DNA of 64,000 bases, taken from assembly GCA_024653355.1 (NCBI GenBank), contig JANLFQ010000001.1, positions 310,001 through 374,000 of the forward strand, given 5' to 3'. The stretch is from a candidate division WOR-3 bacterium (GTDB lineage: Bacteria > Hydrothermota > Tepidihabitantia > Tepidihabitantales > Tepidihabitantaceae). How positions within the stretch are numbered: position 1 is the stretch's first letter; every line of letters starts with the position of its first letter. Made by a program: the position numbers and the translations under genes. Below the pieces are notes generated by a model that was given only the letters and a program-made list of their open reading frames with translations, had not been told where the DNA came from and did not search any database. This document shows, piece by piece, positions 54,648 through 62,930 of the stretch.

Positions 54648-56155
54648 TGAAAATTCTGTGGATTGATGACGAGATTAATCTTTTAAGGCCATTTATCTAC
54701 GCCCTGGAGAAAAAGGGTTATACGGTAACAACCGCAACAAATGGTCCGGATGGCTTGTCACTGTTGAAGCAGGAAAGTTTTGACCTGATTTTACTGGACC
54801 AGATGATGACCGGGATGCAGGGGTTGGAGGTTTTACGCCGTGTTAAAGAGATCGATCCCCAGGTTTTAGTGGCGATGGTTACCAAGTCTGAGGACGAGGC
54901 ATTGATCAATGAGGCACTGGGTAAGCTGGTGGACGATTTTATCATCAAGCCTTTTACACCCACCCAGCTGCTGGCGGTGTTGAAGCGACTTCTGGAGAAG
55001 CGGCAACTTGTTGCCGGACACATCGCGCAGGATTATCTGGCAACGATGAATCGGGAACAAAACCTTACCACCCCTGAAGAATGGGCTGACTATTACCGAA
55101 GCCTTGGTTACTGGGAGACAGTGCTTGCCCGGTTTGGAGACCGGTCGTTGATTGAGTTGCATCAGGACCGGCGGCGCGAGGCAAATGACCGGTTCAGCCG
55201 CTATGTCGAAGAAAATTATCTGTCCTGGATAAAAGGGTCCGGTCCGGTAATGAGTCATCAATTGATGGAGAAGAGGGTAAAACCGCTCTGGGAAGAGGGT
55301 CAGACCTACCTGGTGGTTTTGGATTCAATGCGGCAGGACCAGTGGGAGGCGATTGTCCCGCTCTTGAAAGATTTCCTCAATGTCGATACCGATTACTATT
55401 ACGCAATTCTGCCAACAGCAACACCTTATTCGCGTAATGCAATTTTTAGCGGGCTTTTACCACTGGAAATCTATCGCCGTTATCCACGCTGGTGGGTTTT
55501 TGAGGAAACAGGACAGAATCGTTATGAGCAGGAACTTTTAAGCGAGTTGCTAAACCGGCTGGCGTTTAAGTGGCGTTATTCATTTGTTAAAGCATCCCGC
55601 GCTGATGAACTGCAGGCGACCCGTTCAATGCTGTTTGACAGCAATCTCCGCTTTGTGGTTTTGGTGATCAACTTTCTTGACCTCTTAATTCATTCGGTTA
55701 AGTCCACACGGCTTCTGGATGAGATTATTCCCGATGATGCGGCACTTGTCGGAACAACGCGGGTCTGGTTCTCTTCTTCGCCGGTATATGAACTTTTAAA
55801 AGAGTTGTCCCGGCGTAACTGCCGTATCGTAGTTACCAGTGACCACGGTTTTATTCGGGTGAATCGGCCGACACTGATCTACGGCTCAAGGGAAATTTCC
55901 GCAAATCTGCGTTACAAGCACGGCGCCGCATTGCGGGTCGAAGAACGGGACGCCTTCTTGTTGCATCATCCAGAGGATTTTTTCCTGCCGGTTGAGCATT
56001 CTGGGGTCAAGTTTGCTATTGCCAAATCGGACTTTTATTTCATCTATCCGACCAAGCCCCGGGAGTATGAAAAGACCTACAAATGGACATTCCAGCATGG
56101 GGGCATCTCGCTTGAAGAGATGATTGTGCCATTTGCGGTCCTGAGGCCGCGTTAG
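54647..56155 (+). CDS. porX: PorX-like response regulator with PglZ phosphodiesterase domain
   Basis: A 502-residue protein with an N-terminal receiver domain (acidic pair Asp7/Asp8, phospho-acceptor Asp51 in LILLDQMM, Lys101) joined by a helical linker to a PglZ domain of the alkaline-phosphatase superfamily. Its metal and nucleophile motifs match those of PorX: VLDSMRQDQW (Asp226), PTATPYSRNAIFSGLLP (Thr about 257-259), TSDHGFIRVNRP and QHGGISLEEMIVP. PorX controls type IX secretion genes in Bacteroidota and cleaves oligonucleotides. GAGAGG lies 5 bases before the ATG. The name rests on motif likeness, not on a search. Confidence 0.9.
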   Translation: MKILWIDDEINLLRPFIYALEKKGYTVTTATNGPDGLSLLKQESFDLILLDQMMTGMQGLEVLRRVKEIDPQVLVAMVTKSEDEALINEALGKLVDDFIIKPFTPTQLLAVLKRLLEKRQLVAGHIAQDYLATMNREQNLTTPEEWADYYRSLGYWETVLARFGDRSLIELHQDRRREANDRFSRYVEENYLSWIKGSGPVMSHQLMEKRVKPLWEEGQTYLVVLDSMRQDQWEAIVPLLKDFLNVDTDYYYAILPTATPYSRNAIFSGLLPLEIYRRYPRWWVFEETGQNRYEQELLSELLNRLAFKWRYSFVKASRADELQATRSMLFDSNLRFVVLVINFLDLLIHSVKSTRLLDEIIPDDAALVGTTRVWFSSSPVYELLKELSRRNCRIVVTSDHGFIRVNRPTLIYGSREISANLRYKHGAALRVEERDAFLLHHPEDFFLPVEHSGVKFAIAKSDFYFIYPTKPREYEKTYKWTFQHGGISLEEMIVPFAVLRPR

Positions 56156-56630
56156 TCATACCGGTTAATAAATTTTTACGGGTTTCGGTCTGTTGATCTG
56201 GGGTTTACATTCCAGGGGTCGGTATTGCATTACAGATGACTGACCTGAAGTCAACCAGCGGAACAGCACCCAAGATATTAGTGCAAACAGTAGCAAAGGC
56301 GGTTTTGGTGATTACCGGACTTATTAGCCAGGAAGGGGTGTTAGATGGCACACCGGACATAACCTTAAATATTATCAAGAGGATAGACGATAAAATGGTG
56401 TTGGATAGGGTCTCTCGGGTGTTAATAAGGGCGGTAAAAGGATTAATGAGTTAAATGGTATTGGAGGCTATCCCTGGAACTGCCCCCGGACTGTGTAGGG
56501 GACGGTTTTTTGTCACTTTTTCTTAATTTTTCGTATATAAATATAGCGGCTAAGTAGGAACCAGAACGAAAAAGTTTTTATGTGATTGAATCGGGACTGT
56601 TATAGGGATTCACAAATAAGGACCTCAAGG
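56156..56630. other. Long gap after the PorX-like gene
   Basis: About 475 bases without a supported gene. A 72-codon frame at 56236-56454 has no ribosome site or known product. Loose GGTGTTNGATAG-like words recur between 56335 and 56465, suggesting a decayed repeat. The sequence GGGGACGGTTTTTTGTCAC (56499-56517) resembles, from memory, tails seen beside Y1/REP-type transposons in other genomes, but no transposase is present. No clear terminator was found for porX. Confidence 0.45.
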
Positions 56631-56659
56631 TTGACTTAAAAGCAATTTCTTGGTAAATT
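56631..56659 (+). promoter_or_regulatory. Promoter of the P-loop ATPase / 2-oxoacid oxidoreductase operon
   Basis: TTGACT (56631-56636) and TAAATT (56654-56659) have a 17-base spacer. The -10 box ends 9 bases before the ATG and there is no ribosome site. Confidence 0.65.
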
Positions 56660-56668
56660 TTATGCTTA

Positions 56669-57445
56669 ATGTTATCGGAATCAAAAAGCGGACATTTTGA
56701 TAGCGCCAGACATTGGGTCAATGCCAACCATTTTCTTCAGGGTTTACATCGGGTTAATATTTTTGTTGGTGGTTATGGTTCGGGTAAGAGTGAAGTGGCG
56801 GTTAACTTTGCTATCTCTTTAAAAGAAAACGGTTTTCCGGTTAAGCTCGGCGACCTCGATATCGTAAATCCTTATTTCAGGAGTCGAGAGGCACGAGCGG
56901 TGCTAAAGGAGTATGGGGTTGAATTACTTTTGCCACCGGTTGAAATTATGGAGTCGGATTTACCGTTAATTCAACCGGAAGTCGCGGGCGCGCTACAGAA
57001 TCCTGATGGATTTCTGGTGCTCGATATTGGCGGTGACCCGGTTGGTGCTCGGGTTCTGGCAACACTGCGCGGCACGATTCCCGTGGGGGATTTTAACTGT
57101 TTCTTTATTTTGAACTCGCGCCGGCCTTTTAGTGGTACAGTCTTTGAGGTCAAAAAGATGGTTGAAGCGGTTGAGCGGGCAAGTGGGATTAATGTGACTC
57201 ATCTGGTTGTTAACTCCCATTTGATTGAGGAGACGAGCGCGGCGGTGATTGAAGAGGGGGTCCGGCTTGCTGAGGCGGTTCAGGAAGAAATGGGTAAGCA
57301 AATTGGGTTTGTGGCGGTTGAGCGCCGGATGCTGAGGCAGTTTGATATCAATAGGCTTACTTATCCGGTGCTTGTTCTTGACCGTCAACTATTAAAACCA
57401 TGGGAGCAAAAAGAACAACTTGGTCCGCAGAAGTTTAAACTTTGA
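56669..57445 (+). CDS. P-loop NTPase (MinD/CobQ-like fold) heading the oxidoreductase operon
   Basis: A 258-residue ATP- or GTP-binding protein. The Walker A motif is GGYGSGKSE at about residues 34-42, with DLDIVNPYFRSREAR as a switch-like stretch and LVLDIGGDPVGA as Walker B. The MinD signature lysine of the deviant Walker A is absent. It heads the korDABC operon, 8 bases ahead of the ferredoxin gene. Similar ATPases beside such enzymes are known to me from other anaerobes, but their role (cluster insertion, maturation or regulation) is open. The message looks leaderless. Confidence 0.82.
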   Translation: MLSESKSGHFDSARHWVNANHFLQGLHRVNIFVGGYGSGKSEVAVNFAISLKENGFPVKLGDLDIVNPYFRSREARAVLKEYGVELLLPPVEIMESDLPLIQPEVAGALQNPDGFLVLDIGGDPVGARVLATLRGTIPVGDFNCFFILNSRRPFSGTVFEVKKMVEAVERASGINVTHLVVNSHLIEETSAAVIEEGVRLAEAVQEEMGKQIGFVAVERRMLRQFDINRLTYPVLVLDRQLLKPWEQKEQLGPQKFKL

Positions 57446-57453
57446 GGTGAAAT

Positions 57454-57699
57454 ATGGCAAGAAAGGCAAAGGTTACGATTGACCGAAATCGCTGTAAGGG
57501 TTGTGAGCTGTGTGTGCGGTTCTGCCCGAAACAGGTGTTGGCGATGTCGAAAGAGATTAATGACAAGGGGTATTTTTTTGCTCAGGTGGTGAATCAAGAG
57601 GCGTGCATCGCCTGTCGGTTTTGTGGATTCATCTGCCCGGACACGGCAATTGAAATAGCCCTTGAAGTGGAGGAGAAAGCGGAGGCGAAGAATGGGTAA
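57454..57699 (+). CDS. korD: Ferredoxin-type (delta) subunit of 2-oxoacid oxidoreductase
   Basis: An 81-residue two-cluster ferredoxin subunit. The motifs CKGCELCVRFCPK and CIACRFCGFICPD bind two [4Fe-4S] clusters and pass electrons from the thiamine centre to ferredoxin. The tail is acidic ([11 protein letters not shown]). A ribosome site (GAGGTG) precedes the ATG. The last 8 bases overlap korA. It lies in the order ATPase-korD-korA-korB-korC, typical of KGOR/VOR-type enzymes. Confidence 0.94.
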   Translation: MARKAKVTIDRNRCKGCELCVRFCPKQVLAMSKEINDKGYFFAQVVNQEACIACRFCGFICPDTAIEIALEVEEKAEAKNG

Positions 57700-58753
57700 G
57701 GTTTTGATGAAAGGAAATGAGGCGATAGCCGAGTCGGGAGTACGCGCCGGTGGCCTTTTATACTTTGGCTATCCGATAACACCGCAGTCGGAAATTGGTG
57801 AATATCTTGCCCGTCGCATGCCTGAGGTTGGCGGGTGTTTTTTGCAGATTGAAAGTGAGGTTGCGGTAGTAAATGTCCTTTATGGTGCGGCTGGCGCCGG
57901 TGCCCGGGTCTGGACCTCCTCTTCAAGTCCGGGCATCAGTTTGATGATGGAAGGGTTGTCCTACATCGCTGCGGCTGAATTGCCCTGTGTTGTTGTGAAT
58001 ATCGTTCGATGTGGACCGGGGCTCGGTGGAATTCTCCCTTCACAGGGTGATTACTTCCAGGCGGTTAAGGGGGGCGGACATGGTGATTACCGGTGTCTCG
58101 TGTATGCCCCTTCTTCAGTTCAGGAGGCGGTGGATATTATGCCGCTGGCGTTTGACCGGGCAGACCGCTATCGAAACCCGGTCATAGTAATTGGGGACGG
58201 AATGATTGGACAGATGATGGAACCGGTGGAGTTTAAGGAACAAAAGTTCCCACCATTGCCTCCCAAGGACTGGGCAACTACCGGGTGTAAAGGCCGAAAA
58301 CCCAATGTGATAAATTCACTTTACCTTGACCCAATTGAGGAGGAAAAACTGAATTTCAAACTGGCGGCGAAGTATGAGGAGATGAAAAACAACGAGGTAC
58401 GGTTTGAGGAGTTTAATACCGAGACCGATTATCGGGTACTGCTGGTTGCCTACGGTACTACCGCCCGGGTCTGTAAAACAGCGATTCGCCAGTTAAAAGA
58501 GAAGGGTATTGATACGGCACTGTTGCGGCCGATAACCCTTTTCCCGTTTCCTGTCGAGCGGGTTTTTGAACTGTCACAGCGGGCAGATTTTGTTATGTCA
58601 ATTGAGATGAGTACCGGTCAAATGGTCGAAGATGTCCAACTGGCGGTGGGAAGGACCAAACCGGTTTTCTTCTACGGAAGAACCGGTGGTATGGTGCCCA
58701 GTCCAGAAGAGGTTGTTGCCGCGGTGGAAAAACATCTGGGAGGAAAAGAATGA
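57692..58753 (+). CDS. korA: 2-oxoacid:ferredoxin oxidoreductase, alpha subunit
   Basis: Binds the 2-oxoacid side of the active site. I start at ATG 57692, giving 353 residues, because GGAGG lies just upstream; the longer frame to 57662 lies inside kor[31 protein letters not shown] and [14 protein letters not shown] are signatures of the KGOR/VOR alpha subunit. The substrate may be 2-oxoglutarate or a branched-chain 2-oxoacid. It overlaps korB by ATGA. Confidence 0.92.
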   Translation: MGKVLMKGNEAIAESGVRAGGLLYFGYPITPQSEIGEYLARRMPEVGGCFLQIESEVAVVNVLYGAAGAGARVWTSSSSPGISLMMEGLSYIAAAELPCVVVNIVRCGPGLGGILPSQGDYFQAVKGGGHGDYRCLVYAPSSVQEAVDIMPLAFDRADRYRNPVIVIGDGMIGQMMEPVEFKEQKFPPLPPKDWATTGCKGRKPNVINSLYLDPIEEEKLNFKLAAKYEEMKNNEVRFEEFNTETDYRVLLVAYGTTARVCKTAIRQLKEKGIDTALLRPITLFPFPVERVFELSQRADFVMSIEMSTGQMVEDVQLAVGRTKPVFFYGRTGGMVPSPEEVVAAVEKHLGGKE

Positions 58754-59508
58754 AGGTAATTTTTAAGCGCCCTGAGTCGCTAAGTAGCACACCAACGCAT
58801 TACTGTCCAGGATGCACTCACGGGGTTATTCACCGATTGATTGCTGAGGTAATTGACGAGTTGGGATTAAGGGAAAGAACCGTAGGGATAGCACCGGTAG
58901 GCTGTTCGGTTCTGGCATTTAACTACTTTAACTTTGATTTCCAGCAAGCGGCCCATGGTCGTGCTCCCGCGGTAGCCACAGGAATAAAACGTGCCCGGCC
59001 TGATTTAATTGTCTTTACCTATCAGGGTGACGGTGACCTCGCTTCAATTGGAATGAGCGAGATTGTCCATGCGGCGAATCGCGGAGAAAAGTTCACGGTA
59101 GTTTTCATAAACAATGCGATTTACGGCATGACCGGTGGCCAGATGGCACCAACAACGATGCCCGGACAGGTTACTACAACATCACCCCGCGGCAGGGATG
59201 TTGGTGATGTAGGTTATCCAATCCGGATGTGCGAGCTGCTGGCAAGTTTACGCACACCAGCGTTTATTGAGCGTGTGGCGGTTCATAATCCCAAACAGGT
59301 TGTTAACGCCCGCAGAGCGCTTAAGGAAGCTTTCGCTTTACAAAAGGATAATGTCTGCTTTTCGTTTGTGGAGTTCCTTTCAACCTGTCCAACTAACTGG
59401 GGTTTACCACCTTATGAGGCTACTAAATGGCTGGAAGAAAATATGCTGCCTTACTATCCAGTTCAGAACTTCAAGCGTCCGGAGAAGGAGGAGAAAAATG
59501 CAGGTTGA
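58750..59508 (+). CDS. korB: 2-oxoacid:ferredoxin oxidoreductase, beta subunit (thiamine-binding)
   Basis: A 252-residue thiamine-diphosphate subunit. [16 protein letters not shown] at the N-terminus supplies cluster or metal cysteines. The thiamine motif is [21 protein letters not shown] with the closing [15 protein letters not shown]. It oxidises the 2-oxoacid to acyl-CoA with CoA and ferredoxin. The end overlaps korC by 11 bases. Confidence 0.95.
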   Translation: MKVIFKRPESLSSTPTHYCPGCTHGVIHRLIAEVIDELGLRERTVGIAPVGCSVLAFNYFNFDFQQAAHGRAPAVATGIKRARPDLIVFTYQGDGDLASIGMSEIVHAANRGEKFTVVFINNAIYGMTGGQMAPTTMPGQVTTTSPRGRDVGDVGYPIRMCELLASLRTPAFIERVAVHNPKQVVNARRALKEAFALQKDNVCFSFVEFLSTCPTNWGLPPYEATKWLEENMLPYYPVQNFKRPEKEEKNAG

Positions 59509-60046
59509 GATTGTATTTGCCGGATTTGGCGGTCAGGGGGTGATGCTGGCGGGTAAGGTACTTGCTGAAGTCGGAATGAAGATGGGCAAGGAGGTGGTTT
59601 GGTTGCCTTCTTACGGCCCGGAGATGCGCGGTGGAACTGCCAATTGTACGGTGATAATTGCTGATGAACCCATCGCTTCACCGATAATTGCCCATCCCAG
59701 GGACACGGTGGTGATGAATAGACCATCGCTGGAAAAGTTTTGTCCTACGCAAAAGCCGGGCGGAGTTGCTGTTGTTAACAGCTCTTTGATTAATATTCGA
59801 CCCAATCGGGATGACATTCTAATAGTTGAAGTTCCAGCAAACGAAATAGCGATTCAAGCGGGTAGTTCGCGCTCTGCCAATATGGTAATGCTCGGGGCTT
59901 ACGCTGGTGCAACCAAAATTGTGCCGCTGAATATGGTGCTTGAACAGGTCAAGGAAGAGTTTGAAAAAAGACCTAAACTCATCCCCGTAAATCTGAAATG
60001 CGTGGAACAGGGGTTCAATATCGGTAGCGCCGCTGCGGTGCGGTGA
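59498..60046 (+). CDS. korC: 2-oxoacid:ferredoxin oxidoreductase, gamma subunit
   Basis: A 182-residue subunit that starts at ATG 59498, where GGAGGAG lies 4 bases upstream; frames reaching back to 59267 are read-through of kor[20 protein letters not shown] is the family N-terminus and [15 protein letters not shown] its hallmark. The rest is an alpha/beta fold closing the CoA site. It is the last gene of the operon; no clear terminator follows. Confidence 0.95.
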   Translation: MQVEIVFAGFGGQGVMLAGKVLAEVGMKMGKEVVWLPSYGPEMRGGTANCTVIIADEPIASPIIAHPRDTVVMNRPSLEKFCPTQKPGGVAVVNSSLINIRPNRDDILIVEVPANEIAIQAGSSRSANMVMLGAYAGATKIVPLNMVLEQVKEEFEKRPKLIPVNLKCVEQGFNIGSAAAVR

Positions 60047-60359
60047 AAACGGTCGTTGTTCCCACAAATCGGTCGCAATCCAATTTAATCAAGATAAGTT
60101 TTAAGCTTTCATAGCGATACACATATGGGCGATTAAATGCTACAGACCCCATCAAAATTTATGTTATGGTATTTCGTTAAGTTACTGTTTTGATTTATGT
60201 TAGAGGTAATTTTTACAATTTTTGTGAGTTGGGGGAATTTTATAGTTCAGCGAACGTCTAATTCTTTAGTGAATTGTCGCATCTTATAACCATTAAATCA
60301 AGTAAGGTAAGCGTTGGAATCGATTTTAGTATGCTAGAGGTCTAATATATTGATAGATT
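60047..60359. other. AT-rich gap before the heat-shock genes
   Basis: About 310 bases, strongly AT-rich, with no gene. No CIRCE element (TTAGCACTC type) and no ordinary TTGAC-type promoter was found before grpE. A TAATAT box 11 bases before the ATG has no good -35 partner, so a different sigma factor or regulator may act here. Confidence 0.5.
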
Positions 60360-60911
60360 ATGGGTAGTGAAAAAAAAGGTCCTGTAACAGAATTGAAAGA
60401 GCGGGTGGCGTTACTTGAAGCCCGAATTAAGGATTTGAATTCCGATTATCTGCGGGCACTTGCTGACTTTGACAACTTTCGGAAAAGGGTTGAGCGAGAC
60501 CTGGAACTAAAACAGCGCGCCGGCATTGATTCACTTCTCGAGGCTCTGATACCGGTTCTCGATAACTTTGAGCGAGCGCTCAAAGCGTATGAGCCGGTTG
60601 ATGTGTCTAAGGACAATAATATGACGAGTTGGAAAAAGGGTGTAGAGATGATTTACAAGCAGTTGTGCGAACTACTTGCCCGTTACGGGTTACAGGGCTA
60701 CAGTTGTCTCGGGGAAAAGTTTGACCCGCGCCGGGCAGAAGCGCTGGGTTTTGTTGAAGTTGCGGACGGCGAGGAAAATCAGGTCATTGAGGAGTTGTGC
60801 AAAGGCTACGAGTGTGCGGGTAGGGTTATTCGTCCGGCAAGGGTTAAGGTTACACGCAGGAATGAGCCTGAGAAAAAAATCTCGGAGGAAAAAAAAGAGT
60901 CTAAAAGTTAA
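60360..60911 (+). CDS. grpE: Nucleotide exchange factor GrpE
   Basis: A 183-residue co-chaperone that drives ADP release from DnaK. It has an N-terminal coiled coil (about residues 8-60; ARIKDLNSDYLRALADFDNFRKR), then VLDNFERALKA, and a C-terminal beta domain with FDPRRAEALGFVEV. The start ATG has no Shine-Dalgarno and lies about 11 bases after a TAATAT box, so the leader may be very short. It precedes dnaK by 63 bases. Confidence 0.93.
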   Translation: MGSEKKGPVTELKERVALLEARIKDLNSDYLRALADFDNFRKRVERDLELKQRAGIDSLLEALIPVLDNFERALKAYEPVDVSKDNNMTSWKKGVEMIYKQLCELLARYGLQGYSCLGEKFDPRRAEALGFVEVADGEENQVIEELCKGYECAGRVIRPARVKVTRRNEPEKKISEEKKESKS

Positions 60912-60974
60912 GGGGGTAAAGGTTGGAAGGATTTAATATTGTAATTATTGTTGAAAAACGAAGGGAGGATTGTA

Positions 60975-62858
60975 ATGAGTAAGGTTATTGGTATTGATTT
61001 GGGCACAACCTTTTCATGCGTTGCTGTTATGGAGCGTGGACAACCGGTTGTCATCCCCAATCCTGAGGGGGGGAGGACAACGCCATCGGTTGTTGCTCTT
61101 GGTAAGGAAAGGTTGGTCGGGACGCTGGCAAAGCGTCAGGCGGTAATTAATCCGCAATCAACGATTTACTCCATCAAACGCTTTATGGGCCGGCGCTTTT
61201 CCGAGGTAACCGAAGAGGTTAAACGCGTACCATATCGAGTTGTTGAAGCGGCAAACGGCGATGCGTGGGTGGAGGTGGACGGTAAGCGTTACTCACCGCC
61301 CGAGATTTCGGCGATGATTCTTGCCTATCTGAAACGGGCGGCTGAGGCATACCTTGGAGAGGCGGTTACCAAAGCGGTAATAACCGTGCCGGCGTATTTT
61401 AACGACTCGCAGCGGCAGGCGACCAAAGATGCGGGTAAGATTGCCGGGCTTGATGTGTTAAGGATAATCAATGAACCGACTGCAGCAGCGCTTGCATACG
61501 GATTGGACAAGAAGCGGGCTGAGAAGATTGCCATTTACGACCTTGGTGGAGGTACCTTTGATATTTCAATTCTTGAGATTGGCGAAGGGGTTTTTGAGGT
61601 ACGTTCGACCAACGGGGATACGCATTTGGGTGGCGATGATATCGACCAGCGAATTATGGATTGGATTATCGATGAGTTCCGCAGGGAGCAGGGAATTGAC
61701 CTATCTCGAGACAAAACTGCTTTGCAGCGGATAAAAGAGGCGGCGGAAAAGGCAAAGTGCGAACTGTCGACATCTATGGAAACGAGTATCAGTTTACCTT
61801 TTATCTATGCGGACGAGAAGAAAGGACCGTTACACATCGAGATGCGTTTGACCCGGGCGAAACTCGAGGCGCTGGTTGAAGACCTTTTGCAGCGGACTTT
61901 GGGACCGGTAAAGCAGGCGCTGGCGGATGCCAAATTGACCCCCCGGGATATCGATGAGGTGATTCTGGTTGGCGGTCAAACGAGAATGCCCAGAGTCCAG
62001 CAACTGGTTCGTGACTTTTTCGGCAAGGAACCCCACAAAGGAATCAATCCCGATGAGGTTGTGGCAATTGGAGCGGCAATTCAGGGAGCGGTGCTTGCCG
62101 GCGAGGTTAAAGATGTTGTGCTTCTTGATGTCACGCCACTTTCCCTCGGGATTGAGACCTACGGCGGTGTTATGACTAAAATCATTGAGCGCAACACAAC
62201 AATTCCCACCCGAAAGAGTCAGGTATTTACGACCGTAGAAGATAACCAGACAACGGTGAGCGTTCGAGTTCTCCAGGGTGAACGGGAAATGGCAGCTGAT
62301 AACCGCCTTCTTGGACAGTTCGATCTGGTTGGTATTGCACCTGCACCACGAGGTGTTCCGCAGATTGAGGTGACATTCGACATCGACGCCGATGGAATTC
62401 TCCATGTTACCGCTAAAGATAAGTTGACCGGAAAAGAGCAGGGAATTAAAATAACGGCTTCTTCTGGTTTAAGCAAAGAGGAGATCGACCGGATGGTAAG
62501 TGAAGCCCAGGCTTATGCGGCAGAAGACCGTCGCCGGCGCGAACTTGTTGACAGTCGCAATCGAGCGGATACCATTATATACCAGACAGAGAAGACACTG
62601 AAGGAGTTAGGTGAACGGGTTTCGGCGGAAGAGCGTCGGCAAATCGAGGCGGCAATTAGTCGGGTAAAAGAAACGATAAAAGGTGATGATAAAGCTGCAA
62701 TTGACCGTGCCGCGGATGAGTTACAGAAGTCTTTAAGTACCGTTGCTGAACGACTTTACCGAGAGCAAGCCACACAGGAAAAAGGTTCTGCTGGGAAAGA
62801 GGATAAAAAGGTTGAAGCCGATTATACCGTGATTGATGGAGAAGACAAAAAGCAATAG
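60975..62858 (+). CDS. dnaK: Chaperone DnaK (Hsp70)
   Basis: A 627-residue chaperone. The start at 60975 has GGGAGG upstream and gives the standard N-terminus [18 protein letters not shown]; an ATG at 60948 would add nine residues. The ATPase domain has [27 protein letters not shown] and [14 protein letters not shown], the linker is [16 protein letters not shown], and the peptide-binding domain ends in an acidic tail. grpE lies upstream and dnaJ downstream, the classical order. Confidence 0.97.
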   Translation: MSKVIGIDLGTTFSCVAVMERGQPVVIPNPEGGRTTPSVVALGKERLVGTLAKRQAVINPQSTIYSIKRFMGRRFSEVTEEVKRVPYRVVEAANGDAWVEVDGKRYSPPEISAMILAYLKRAAEAYLGEAVTKAVITVPAYFNDSQRQATKDAGKIAGLDVLRIINEPTAAALAYGLDKKRAEKIAIYDLGGGTFDISILEIGEGVFEVRSTNGDTHLGGDDIDQRIMDWIIDEFRREQGIDLSRDKTALQRIKEAAEKAKCELSTSMETSISLPFIYADEKKGPLHIEMRLTRAKLEALVEDLLQRTLGPVKQALADAKLTPRDIDEVILVGGQTRMPRVQQLVRDFFGKEPHKGINPDEVVAIGAAIQGAVLAGEVKDVVLLDVTPLSLGIETYGGVMTKIIERNTTIPTRKSQVFTTVEDNQTTVSVRVLQGEREMAADNRLLGQFDLVGIAPAPRGVPQIEVTFDIDADGILHVTAKDKLTGKEQGIKITASSGLSKEEIDRMVSEAQAYAAEDRRRRELVDSRNRADTIIYQTEKTLKELGERVSAEERRQIEAAISRVKETIKGDDKAAIDRAADELQKSLSTVAERLYREQATQEKGSAGKEDKKVEADYTVIDGEDKKQ

Positions 62859-62930
62859 GAGGTAGAATTAACCTGAAGGTGCTAAGGAGGTGGATTTTTT
62901 AGCCCCGTGTTTGCTGGGCTTTAATAACAG
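62859..62930 (+). promoter_or_regulatory. dnaK-dnaJ spacer with detached ribosome site and hairpin
   Basis: The spacer has an AAGGAGG (62884-62890) 40 bases before the dnaJ ATG, too far to be used directly. Between them a hairpin AGCCC (62901-62905) with GGGCT (62916-62920) could bring the two closer, or act as a weak attenuator. A second AGGAGG overlaps the dnaK stop at 62858. Very short frames (such as GTG at 62879) lie after the first. Confidence 0.5.

Noticed and set aside
56499-56517. Transposon (REP/Y1 type) remnant suggested by GGGGACGGTTTTTTGTCAC
   Set aside because: No transposase, no matching inverted end; kept only as a remark in the gap entry.
60047-60359. CIRCE/HrcA operator before grpE
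   Set aside because: No TTAGCACTC-N9-GAGTGCTAA-like inverted repeat is visible.
61830-62405. 191-codon minus-strand open frame across dnaK
   Set aside because: Fully antisense to a clear chaperone gene, no recognisable product; a coding shadow.
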